From contig CAOKJI010000131.1 in NCBI GenBank assembly GCA_948468495.1, positions 1 through 6,152 of the forward strand: a DNA stretch of 6,152 nt, written 5' to 3'. The notes beneath the pieces are model-generated. The model saw nothing but the letters and a program-made list of their open reading frames with translations, had not been told where the DNA came from and searched no databases. The translations under genes and the position numbers were made by a program. Positions 1 through 4,998 of the stretch are shown here, piece by piece (position 1 is the first letter of the stretch; every line of letters starts with the position of its first letter). Source of the stretch: an uncultured Dorea sp. GTDB lineage: Bacteria > Bacillota_A > Clostridia > Lachnospirales > Lachnospiraceae.

Positions 1-398
1 ATGCCACTTTGCGCAGCGTAGAGAAGCTGGTGTACTACCATGATTACCGTATGCCGGTAACAGAAAAGAATGTAAGGCGGGCGATGAATAAAATCGGGGA
101 AGACTTATTTCCCTTATATCTGGAAGTCCGGCGCGCCGATGTGCTGGCACAGAGCATGTACCAAAGGGAAGAGAAGCTGGCGGATATAGATGGAGTAGAG
201 ACGCTGTATCAGAAGATTACGGCTGCAGGCCAGTGTGTCACCATCAAAGACCTTGCCGTTACCGGGAAAGACCTGATAGCCGCGGGCATGGAACCGGGCA
301 AAGAGATTGGGGAGACACTGAACCGTCTTTTAGAACTGGTCATTGAGGAGCCAGAGATGAATACAAGAGAAAAACTTTTGAGACGTATTTCTTTATAG
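1..398 (+). CDS. cca: CCA-adding tRNA nucleotidyltransferase, C-terminal fragment (5' end outside window)
   Basis: This is the last 131 codons of a gene that enters from the left edge; the frame is open from base 3, so the TTG at 9 is internal and not a start. The full enzyme adds or repairs the 3'-terminal CCA of tRNAs from CTP and ATP in the cytoplasm. The catalytic head and most of the HD-like region lie outside the window. What is visible is the helical tRNA-binding tail, including a stretch reading LYLEVRRADVLAQS and a later block with TGKDLIAAGMEPG followed by EIGETLNRLLELV. These are characteristic of the C-terminal domain of the bacterial CCA-adding/poly(A) polymerase family. The gene ends with TAG at 396-398. 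I found no convincing intrinsic terminator in the following 200 bases. A related HD-domain nucleotidyltransferase of unknown substrate cannot be fully excluded without the N-terminal part. Confidence 0.85.
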   Translation, partial: ATLRSVEKLVYYHDYRMPVTEKNVRRAMNKIGEDLFPLYLEVRRADVLAQSMYQREEKLADIDGVETLYQKITAAGQCVTIKDLAVTGKDLIAAGMEPGKEIGETLNRLLELVIEEPEMNTREKLLRRISL

Positions 399-466
399 AT
401 ATCAAAATAAAAAGCCAAATGCTAATTATCTCCATAGCGGCCCCGGCCTTTCGTATTCGGATTGCG

Positions 467-486
467 ACTATTGTAGCACTATTGTA
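467..486 (+). repeat. 9-bp tandem direct repeat upstream of the coat gene
   Basis: ACTATTGTA occurs at 467-475 and again at 478-486. The copies are separated by GC, giving an 11-bp period, close to one turn of the DNA helix. It lies about 50-70 bp upstream of the SigmaE-like -35 element. The copies are exact, so the repeat is real. A role as a regulator-binding site is only a guess from its spacing and position. Confidence 0.4.
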
Positions 487-534
487 TGCTGAAAGCAAAT
501 TTTAAGCAGTTTCTTCCTCCTGCAATCTAAAAGG

Positions 535-563
535 GAATAATCAGCCCCTCTCCTTCATACATT
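535..563 (+). promoter_or_regulatory. Predicted SigmaE (mother-cell sporulation) promoter of the cotS-like gene
   Basis: The -35 candidate GAATAAT (535-541) matches six of seven positions of the B. subtilis SigmaE -35 consensus (KMATATT). After a 14-base spacer comes CATACATT (556-563), a full match to the SigmaE -10 consensus CATACANT. Transcription would begin near 569-571. That leaves a leader of about 32 bases before ATG 602 with its ribosome binding site, but only about 5 bases before ATG 575. The consensus is established knowledge from B. subtilis; use of the site in this organism is inference. Confidence 0.65.
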
Positions 564-601
564 GAAAAGAACGGATGAATAAAGGTGCAGGGGTTTTAGT
601 T

Positions 602-1588
602 ATGCAAGAATATGAACTGAAAGTACTGGAACAGTATGATGTCAATGTAAAGGGCACCCGAAAGACCAGAGGTGCGTTTTTTTGTGATACGGAACAGGGC
701 TTGTTCCTATTAAAAGAAGCAGGAATATCCGAAAAAAGAGTACCTGCATTATATAGACTAGGGGAATTATTGAAAAAGGCAGGATATGCATATGTAGACC
801 AAATTCTGCCAAATGCGGAAGGCGGCTATATCAGTGTGTCAGAAGACGGAGGCAGATATATTCTAAAACACTGGTATTATGGCAGAGAATGTGACGTTCG
901 CAGAAGCAGAGAACTTTCTCAGGCAGTTAAGAATCTGGCAAGACTGCATCTGATTATGGTAATGCCGGCGGAGGAATATGTATTTCAAGAATCCCATTTA
1001 AAGGATATCTATGACAGCCATAACAGGGAACTTCGGAAGGTGCGTAAATTTGTCCGGAGCAGGACGGTTAAGGGGGATTTTGAGCTGCAGTTTCTGAAGG
1101 AATACGAATCCTTGTATGAATGGGCGGATGCGGCTGTCAGTGAACTTGAGGCTTCATCGTATGATGAACTGTATTCAGACAGTATTGGGAGCGGATTTCT
1201 GGTGCATGGGGAATATAATTATCATAATGTATTGATGACAACAGAAGGGATTGCCACAACGAATTTCGAGAAATTCCGGCGGAATGTACAGGTGGAGGAT
1301 TTATACTATTTCCTTCGGAAAACAATGGAAAAGCATGGATGGAATATGCATTTGTGTGATTGTATGCTGAATGCTTACAGCGCAATCCGGCCGATTAGTG
1401 ACAGGGAGATGGAGTATCTGAAGGTTAGATTTATTTATCCAGAGAAATTCTGGAAGATTACAGGTTCCTACTATCGCTCAAATAAGGCATGGATAGCCGT
1501 TAAGAATGTAGAGAAATTCCAGACTGCAGTTACGCAGACAGAAGAAAAAAGGCAGCTTTTGAAGGAAATATTTTCCTTCCAGTTATAG
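602..1588 (+). CDS. CotS-family spore coat protein with kinase-like (APH) fold
   Basis: A 328-aa protein resembling the CotS/YutH spore-coat group of the aminoglycoside-phosphotransferase/choline-kinase fold, which is made in the mother cell and assembled on the spore surface. The N-lobe holds a KTRGAF turn near residues 21-26 and a candidate nucleotide-contacting lysine K38 (LFLLKE). A hinge-like YILKHWYYGR stretch follows, then ARLH. The catalytic-loop equivalent is HGEYNYHN at 202-209, with Glu204 where the usual motif has Asp. The metal-binding equivalent is TTNFE at 219-223, with Asn and Glu in place of the usual Asp pattern. The protein may therefore bind but not transfer phosphate. I chose ATG 602 over in-frame ATG 575 (337 aa): AGGGG at 589-593 sits 8 bases upstream, while ATG 575 lacks a ribosome binding site and lies almost on the predicted transcription start. 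The gene stands alone between a SigmaE-like promoter and a hairpin. The biochemical role of the family is unsettled. Confidence 0.8.
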   Translation: MQEYELKVLEQYDVNVKGTRKTRGAFFCDTEQGLFLLKEAGISEKRVPALYRLGELLKKAGYAYVDQILPNAEGGYISVSEDGGRYILKHWYYGRECDVRRSRELSQAVKNLARLHLIMVMPAEEYVFQESHLKDIYDSHNRELRKVRKFVRSRTVKGDFELQFLKEYESLYEWADAAVSELEASSYDELYSDSIGSGFLVHGEYNYHNVLMTTEGIATTNFEKFRRNVQVEDLYYFLRKTMEKHGWNMHLCDCMLNAYSAIRPISDREMEYLKVRFIYPEKFWKITGSYYRSNKAWIAVKNVEKFQTAVTQTEEKRQLLKEIFSFQL

Positions 1589-1596
1589 AGTATACG

Positions 1597-1627
1597 CTTG
1601 AAAGCCTATTAACCAGAGGCTTTCAGG
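1597..1627 (+). terminator. Hairpin downstream of the cotS-like gene, possible weak terminator
   Basis: TGAAAGCCT (1599-1607) and AGGCTTTCA (1617-1625) form a perfect 9-bp stem around a 9-base loop. It can be extended by a G-U and a C-G pair at the base (1597-1598 with 1626-1627). It begins 8 bases after the coat-gene stop codon and ends 9 bases before the HU -35 box. The tail is only moderately T-rich (GATATTTCCTT), so termination may be inefficient. Confidence 0.5.
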
Positions 1628-1636
1628 GATATTTCC

Positions 1637-1665
1637 TTGACAAACATATAGAAAAGATGTATAAC
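1637..1665 (+). promoter_or_regulatory. SigmaA-type promoter of the HU gene
   Basis: A perfect -35 TTGACA (1637-1642), a 17-base spacer and -10 TATAAC (1660-1665, five of six) form the best housekeeping promoter in the window. Transcription would start near 1672, giving a leader of about 40 bases to the HU ATG that includes AGGAGG. This suits an abundant nucleoid protein. Confidence 0.88.
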
Positions 1666-1712
1666 ATGAATGAGGCATAATGTTGTAAAGAAACAAGAGG
1701 AGGAAATTATAC

Positions 1713-1988
1713 ATGAATAAGACAGAATTGGTAGCAGCAATCGCTGAAAAAGCGGAGTTATCCAAGAAGGATTCTGAGAAGGCTTTGACAGCGTTTGTTG
1801 AGGTTGTTACAGAAGAACTTCAGAAGGGTGAGAAAGTTCAGTTAGTTGGATTCGGTACTTTTGAAGTAAGCAAGAGAGCAGCCAGAGAGGGAAGGAATCC
1901 TCAGACGGGCGATACGATGAAGATAGAAGCTTGTACAGCGCCAAAGTTTAAAGCAGGCAAGGCTTTGAAGGATGCTGTTAACAAATAA
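1713..1988 (+). CDS. hup: HU family DNA-binding protein
   Basis: A 91-aa protein of typical HU length. It forms dimers that bind and bend DNA with little sequence preference and compact the nucleoid. The N-terminal helical dimerisation half starts MNKTELVAAIAEK. The conserved turn GFGTFE lies at 46-51. The beta-arm tip GRNPQTG at 60-66 carries the intercalating proline P63, and a basic C-terminal helix ends the protein (PKFKAGKALKDAV). ATG 1713 is preceded by an AGGAGG ribosome binding site. The gene has its own SigmaA promoter and its own terminator, so it is probably transcribed mainly as a single-gene unit even though it leads the rqcP-yabP-yabQ-divIC series. All family hallmarks are present and nothing is unusual in the protein. 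Confidence 0.97.
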   Translation: MNKTELVAAIAEKAELSKKDSEKALTAFVEVVTEELQKGEKVQLVGFGTFEVSKRAAREGRNPQTGDTMKIEACTAPKFKAGKALKDAVNK

Positions 1989-2023
1989 TTAAGAAGAGAT
2001 TTGAGTGGGATGTGTATACAGAA

Positions 2024-2058
2024 GGCATCGGGGTGCTCCCGGTGCCGTTCTTTATATT
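2024..2058 (+). terminator. Intrinsic terminator of the HU gene
   Basis: GGCATCGGG (2024-2032) pairs with CCCGGTGCC (2038-2046), nine pairs including one G-U, around a 5-base loop. A T-rich tail GTTCTTTATATT follows. It stands between HU and rqcP. No good promoter is visible between it and rqcP, so some readthrough may feed the downstream genes. Confidence 0.75.
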
Positions 2059-2096
2059 ACTAGGCAATACAGGAACCCTTTTGGAAGGAGGAAGCG

Positions 2097-2336
2097 ATGA
2101 GGTTAGATAAATTCTTAAAAGTATCCAGATTAATTAAGCGAAGAACGGTAGCGAACGAGGCCTGTGATGCAGGCAGAGTGCTGGTTAATGGAAGCGTTGC
2201 CAAGGCGTCTGTTAAAGTAAAGCCTGGCGATGTGATTGAGATTCAGTTTGGCACGAGGAATGTTAAGGCAGAGGTTCTGGATATTCGGGATACTACGAAA
2301 AAGGATGAGGCCAAAGAGTTATTTAAATACTTGTAA
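2097..2336 (+). CDS. rqcP: S4 RNA-binding domain protein, RqcP (YabO/Hsp15 family)
   Basis: A 79-aa protein consisting almost entirely of one S4 RNA-binding domain (about residues 1-65). The family start MRLDKFLKVSRLIKRR is followed by ACDAGRVLVNG and the KPGDVIEIQFG strand region. In B. subtilis, RqcP (YabO) binds stalled 50S subunits with RqcH and helps add C-terminal alanine tails to nascent chains in ribosome quality control. That role is assigned here from family and from gene order directly before yabP. A strong AAGGAGG (2085-2091) lies 5 bases before the ATG. No convincing promoter lies between the HU terminator and this gene, so it may depend on readthrough from HU. The stop codon overlaps a SigmaE-like -35 element for yabP. 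A plain Hsp15-like heat-shock role is a less likely alternative. Confidence 0.88.
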   Translation: MRLDKFLKVSRLIKRRTVANEACDAGRVLVNGSVAKASVKVKPGDVIEIQFGTRNVKAEVLDIRDTTKKDEAKELFKYL

Positions 2337-2362
2337 TAATTATTCACAGCCGGGCATAATTT
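2334..2362 (+). promoter_or_regulatory. Candidate SigmaE promoter for yabP-yabQ
   Basis: TAATAAT (2334-2340) matches six of seven SigmaE -35 positions. A 14-base spacer and CATAATTT (2355-2362) follow; the latter keeps CATA and the last T of the -10 consensus but misses the C and A in between. The spacing and the -35 variant are the same as in the cotS-like promoter of this window. In B. subtilis yabP and yabQ are SigmaE-dependent, which supports the call. Transcription would begin near 2369, just before the yabP ribosome binding site. Confidence 0.45.
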
Positions 2363-2386
2363 GGTTAAGAAAGGTTGTGATGATAA

Positions 2387-2671
2387 ATGGAAGAGAAGCG
2401 GGTGGGCGGAGCGCACAAACTGGTGGTCAATAACCGTAAGACCAGCCTGGTGACAGGCGTGCTGGATGTGCTTTCTTTTGATTTGAACGAGATACTGCTG
2501 GAAACAGAACAGGGAATGTTGATGGTAAAGGGAACGGATATGCATGTAAACCGGCTGAATTTGGAAAAGGGTGAAGTAGATTTGTCGGGAAATATTGACA
2601 GCTTTGCTTATTCGGATGTTCATCAGCAGGTTAAGAATGGGGAATCATTCCTTGGCAAACTCTTTCGTTAG
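2387..2671 (+). CDS. yabP: Sporulation protein YabP
   Basis: A 94-aa YabP-family protein, close to the roughly 100 aa of the B. subtilis member. YabP is needed during sporulation in B. subtilis; its molecular action is not well defined. The family pattern is clear: HKLVVNNRKTSLVTGV near residues 10-25, then SFDLNEILLETEQGMLMVKG, then the DMHVNRLNLEKGEVDL segment and a short IDSFAYSD end. It is predicted to be a soluble, beta-rich protein with no signal peptide or membrane segment. The ribosome binding site is weak (AAAGG at 2371-2375, 11 bases before ATG). It sits between rqcP and yabQ, 18 bases before the latter, and probably shares a transcript with yabQ under the SigmaE-like promoter. Confidence 0.92.
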   Translation: MEEKRVGGAHKLVVNNRKTSLVTGVLDVLSFDLNEILLETEQGMLMVKGTDMHVNRLNLEKGEVDLSGNIDSFAYSDVHQQVKNGESFLGKLFR

Positions 2672-2689
2672 GCGGGAAAGTGTGAAGTT

Positions 2690-3001
2690 ATGCAGGGATT
2701 GAGAGTGGAAATGATTGCTTTCCTGACGGCTATGCTGACAGGGATGATTGTGGGCTGTGCGTATTTGTGCATCCGGAAGCTGCGCAGAATCATCCGTCAT
2801 TCCCTGACGGCGGTTGCTGTGGAAGACGGGTTATACTGGACTTGCACAGCCATATATATTTTTGTGCAGATTTATTCGACAAGTAACGGCAGTATCCGCT
2901 GGTATTTTGTGATTGGAACAGCGCTGGGACTCTTGATTTTTCTGCTGTTTGGGAAGCTTTTCAGGAAAATAGAAGATGGATTGTATAAAAAAAAGAAATG
3001 A
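2690..3001 (+). CDS. yabQ: Spore cortex biosynthesis protein YabQ
   Basis: A 103-aa membrane protein of the YabQ family. In B. subtilis YabQ locates to the membranes around the forespore and is required for cortex peptidoglycan formation. Three hydrophobic segments are visible at about residues 8-28, 48-63 and 69-91, with a basic stretch (RKLRRIIRH) between the first two and a lysine-rich end. The family-typical region around VQIYSTSNGSIRWYFVIG (59-76) is the main support for the assignment. It is shorter than the B. subtilis protein (about 210 aa), as is common in Clostridia. The gene follows yabP by 18 bases. The ribosome binding site is poor (GGGAAAG), which suggests low expression or coupling to yabP. 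Confidence 0.87.
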   Translation: MQGLRVEMIAFLTAMLTGMIVGCAYLCIRKLRRIIRHSLTAVAVEDGLYWTCTAIYIFVQIYSTSNGSIRWYFVIGTALGLLIFLLFGKLFRKIEDGLYKKKK

Positions 3002-3018
3002 CAAATCAGAAAAAACTA

Positions 3019-3047
3019 TTGAAATTCATTCCAAAACAAGATAAGGT
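3019..3047 (+). promoter_or_regulatory. Weak candidate SigmaA promoter for divIC
   Basis: TTGAAA (3019-3024) is a fair -35 box. At 17 bases spacing it is followed by TAAGGT (3042-3047), which matches only three of six -10 positions; TATTAA at 3047-3052 is an alternative at longer spacing. A promoter is expected in this 104-base gap because divIC is needed in growing cells while yabP-yabQ look sporulation-specific. The sequence support is weak. Confidence 0.25.
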
Positions 3048-3105
3048 ATTAATATCTATGGTAAGGGGTTAATCTGGCGGGGGCCGGATATGAGGAGTAT
3101 ATAAA

Positions 3106-3429
3106 ATGGGCAGCATCAAACAAAAGAGTCGTGTAATCAGGCGCAGGAGCCGTTTGCATAAGCATAAGAACAGTGTGCTTGGCATAAGCGGCGTCATCCT
3201 GTTGCTGGTGGCTGTTGTGTCAGTCAGCAGTATATCGCTTCGTGCGAAGAATGAGTCTTATATGGAACAGGAAGCAGAGTTAGAAGCACAGATTCAGGAA
3301 GAAGAAGAGCGAACAGAAGAAATCGAGCAGATGGAAGAATATGTAGGAACGAATGAATACATTGAGCAGACTGCCAGAGATAAGCTTGGTCTCATTTATG
3401 AGAATGAGATTATATTTAAGAGAAAGTGA
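3106..3429 (+). CDS. divIC: Septum formation initiator, DivIC/FtsB family
   Basis: A 107-aa bitopic membrane protein of the FtsB/DivIC family, part of the DivIC-FtsL-DivIB divisome subcomplex that promotes septal wall synthesis. The order is a strongly basic cytoplasmic tail (residues 1-21, rich in Arg, Lys and His), one membrane helix (about 24-45), and an acidic extracytoplasmic coiled coil (about 47-80, very rich in Glu and Gln). The family signature YIEQTARDKLG follows at 85-95, with an NEIIF end. Length and layout match the family. GAGGAG (3092-3097) lies 8 bases before ATG. The gene lies between yabQ and spoIIE as in many Firmicutes and is closed by a strong terminator. The B. subtilis gene yabR, found next to divIC there, is absent here. 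Confidence 0.93.
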   Translation: MGSIKQKSRVIRRRSRLHKHKNSVLGISGVILLLVAVVSVSSISLRAKNESYMEQEAELEAQIQEEEERTEEIEQMEEYVGTNEYIEQTARDKLGLIYENEIIFKRK

Positions 3430-3445
3430 CGGAGTACGAAAGAAG

Positions 3446-3474
3446 AGCATTGGGTGTATTACCCAGTGCTTTTT
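3446..3474 (+). terminator. Intrinsic terminator after divIC
   Basis: AGCATTGGGT (3446-3455) and ACCCAGTGCT (3461-3470) form a 10-bp stem with one G-U pair around a 5-base loop, followed by TTTT and extendable by A-U pairs at the base. It separates the divIC unit from spoIIE, so spoIIE should have its own promoter or rely on readthrough. Confidence 0.85.
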
Positions 3475-3498
3475 ATGTTGTAATAAATGACTGGAATC

Positions 3499-3505
3499 AG
3501 GGGGG
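3499..3505 (+). promoter_or_regulatory. Ribosome binding site that decides the spoIIE start
   Basis: AGGGGGG at 3499-3505 lies 5 bases before ATG 3511. The upstream in-frame ATG 3487 is preceded only by A/T-rich terminator tail with no purine-rich site. This favours translation from 3511. Confidence 0.7.
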
Positions 3506-3510
3506 AAGAT

Positions 3511-4914
3511 ATGGAAATTGTAAAGGACAGGGAGATATTTTCCAATCCGTATATTATCCAGATGGACAAGTTTGCAGATTCATTAAAGCATTTGTCAGAA
3601 ACTTTTCTGTATCTGGAGGATTATAAAGGAACATTTACGAAGGATGAAATAGAGGAAATGTTCTTAAGAGTATCGGAGCGGGTTTGTGCAAATTGTGAAA
3701 AGAGGAACTGGTGTCTGGGAGAGAACCGGATACACACCTGCCAGATGGTATATGAGATACTCTGTACAGTAGAGGAATATGGAGCGGAACTGAATACAGA
3801 AATGAAGAGAAAGCTCCAGAAGAAATGTGACATGGCGCCCAGATTTTTGCGGGAAACGCTGGAGGTTTTTGGAGATGCGAAGCAGAAATTGTTATGGAAT
3901 AATCGGATTGTACAAAACAGAGAGGGCTGCGCGCTGTCTTTGATTTCTTTCGCAGATATGATTCAAAGAGCTGCAAGAACGCTGGGCGCAGGGATTTTTG
4001 CAGATGAGCGGCTGGATAAAAAGATTCGCAGCCAATTAAAACGGGTAGGGGTTCGGGTTATTAGTACAGTATTTTACATGTCTGAAAAGGGGAAATATGA
4101 GATACATCTGACTTTGAAGGCGCAGAAAGGCCAGTGCGTGGCGACCAAGGAAGTGGCGAAAATTGTAAGCGCCTGCGCAGGACGGCCCATGTATCCGGAA
4201 GCGGGGGAGCAGCCGATTGTCTGGGAGGAGTACAGTACGGTAATCATAAGAGAAGGGGCAAAGTTTCATACGCTTCAGGGGGTAGCAAAAATTGGAAAAG
4301 GCTGCGAGCAGATTTCGGGCGATACGTTTCTTATGACGGCTCTTCCCGGAGGCAAGGAAGGAGTTGTCTTGTCAGACGGAATGGGCTCCGGCGAGGAAGC
4401 CTTTCGGGAGAGCGCCATGGTGGTGGAAATGATGGAAGAACTTCTGATGGCCGGTTTCCCTATGAAAATGGCGATACAGATGTTAAATACGGCATTGGTG
4501 ATGGGAAGAGAAGAAGTGTACTTTTCTACAGTTGATATGTGTGTGTTCGACTTGTATGAAGGGAGCTGCGAATTACTGAAGGCCGGCGCTTCTACTACAT
4601 TTATCCGGTATGCGGACCGGACTGAAAAAATTACTTCCACAACCCTTCCGATTGGCGTAATTCAGAATATTGAGATTGACTGCATCAGCAGGGAACTGCA
4701 TGACGGGGACTTTGTGATTATGGTGACGGACGGTGTGATGGACGCGCTTCCGGTGGGGGAACAGGAGTCGTTAATTGGAAAATTCATCAGGGGGACCGAG
4801 AGTCAGAATCCCAAAGAGATGGCTCATTATATTTTAGAGCAGGTGCTGGAGTGGACAGGGGAAATACCGGTGGACGATATGACGATTATTGTGGTAGGAA
4901 TATGGGAATTGTAA
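3511..4914 (+). CDS. spoIIE: Short SpoIIE-family PP2C serine phosphatase without membrane domain
   Basis: A 467-aa phosphatase (475 aa if ATG 3487 were used). Classical SpoIIE dephosphorylates SpoIIAA at the sporulation septum to activate SigmaF in the forespore. Residues 1 to about 255 match the SpoIIE-type regulatory region, including a cysteine group C59, C62, C68 and C77 with W67. The C-terminal PP2C domain keeps the metal-binding and catalytic motifs: SGD at 269-271, SDGMGSG at 288-294, TDG at 406-408 and DDMT at 455-458. The striking feature is what is missing. B. subtilis SpoIIE is about 830 aa with ten N-terminal membrane helices, while this protein begins directly in the cytoplasmic part and has no hydrophobic helix. 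Only 81 bases separate the divIC stop from ATG 3511, so no lost N-terminus is hidden there. Position between divIC and tilS supports orthology rather than a stray RsbU-type phosphatase. Confidence 0.88.
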   Translation: MEIVKDREIFSNPYIIQMDKFADSLKHLSETFLYLEDYKGTFTKDEIEEMFLRVSERVCANCEKRNWCLGENRIHTCQMVYEILCTVEEYGAELNTEMKRKLQKKCDMAPRFLRETLEVFGDAKQKLLWNNRIVQNREGCALSLISFADMIQRAARTLGAGIFADERLDKKIRSQLKRVGVRVISTVFYMSEKGKYEIHLTLKAQKGQCVATKEVAKIVSACAGRPMYPEAGEQPIVWEEYSTVIIREGAKFHTLQGVAKIGKGCEQISGDTFLMTALPGGKEGVVLSDGMGSGEEAFRESAMVVEMMEELLMAGFPMKMAIQMLNTALVMGREEVYFSTVDMCVFDLYEGSCELLKAGASTTFIRYADRTEKITSTTLPIGVIQNIEIDCISRELHDGDFVIMVTDGVMDALPVGEQESLIGKFIRGTESQNPKEMAHYILEQVLEWTGEIPVDDMTIIVVGIWEL

Positions 4915-4929
4915 ACAGCAACAAAGGGG

Positions 4930-4958
4930 TTGCATTTTGGTGGAATAATATGTAAAAT
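4930..4958 (+). promoter_or_regulatory. Candidate SigmaA promoter for tilS
   Basis: TTGCAT (4930-4935, three of six) and TAAAAT (4953-4958, five of six) are 17 bases apart. TG lies directly before the -10 box rather than one base away. Transcription would begin near 4965, with a leader of about 74 bases. The -35 box is poor, so the call is tentative. Confidence 0.35.
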
Positions 4959-4965
4959 AAAATTC

Positions 4966-4998
4966 AGTCGCACGAATTGAAACGTATATCTTGTGACT
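4966..4998 (+). other. Imperfect inverted repeat in the tilS leader
   Basis: AGTCGCA (4966-4972) can pair with TGTGACT (4992-4998), seven pairs including one G-U, around a 19-base loop. If the proposed tilS promoter is right, this stem would lie at the very 5' end of the mRNA, about 40 bases before the start codon. An alternative 5-bp stem, AATTC with GAATT (4961-4978), overlaps it. No known riboswitch pattern is recognised. Confidence 0.3.

Noticed and set aside
439..448. GC-rich palindrome GGCCCCGGCC as a terminator of the cca gene
   Set aside because: Only 4 bp could pair around a 2-base loop, which is too tight, and there is no T tract.
575..601. ATG 575 as the start of the cotS-like gene
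   Set aside because: No ribosome binding site, and it lies about 5 bases from the predicted SigmaE transcription start; ATG 602 has a proper site.
2243..2623. 126-codon minus-strand frame across rqcP and yabP
   Set aside because: Antisense of two well-supported genes, no family resemblance and no upstream signals.
3074..3087. CTGGC/GCCGG hairpin upstream of divIC as a riboswitch or control element
   Set aside because: A 5-bp stem with a 4-base loop is too small to call and may be chance.
3386..3416. TTGGTC...TATATT as a long-spaced promoter for spoIIE within divIC
   Set aside because: The -35 matches only three positions, the spacing is 19 bases, and the divIC terminator lies downstream of it.
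3426..3626. 66-codon + frame overlapping the divIC end and spoIIE start
   Set aside because: It runs through the intrinsic terminator and into spoIIE in another frame; no ribosome binding site or family match.
3635..3976. 113-codon minus-strand frame in spoIIE
   Set aside because: Antisense shadow with no recognisable motif.
4134..4535. 133-codon open frame inside spoIIE on the + strand
   Set aside because: Low-complexity Gly/Arg/Ser-rich translation in another frame of a clear PP2C gene; a shadow.
4918..4933. GCAAC/GTTGC hairpin after spoIIE as a terminator
   Set aside because: The stem is only 5 bp with a short, weak T-rich tail (ATTTTGG).
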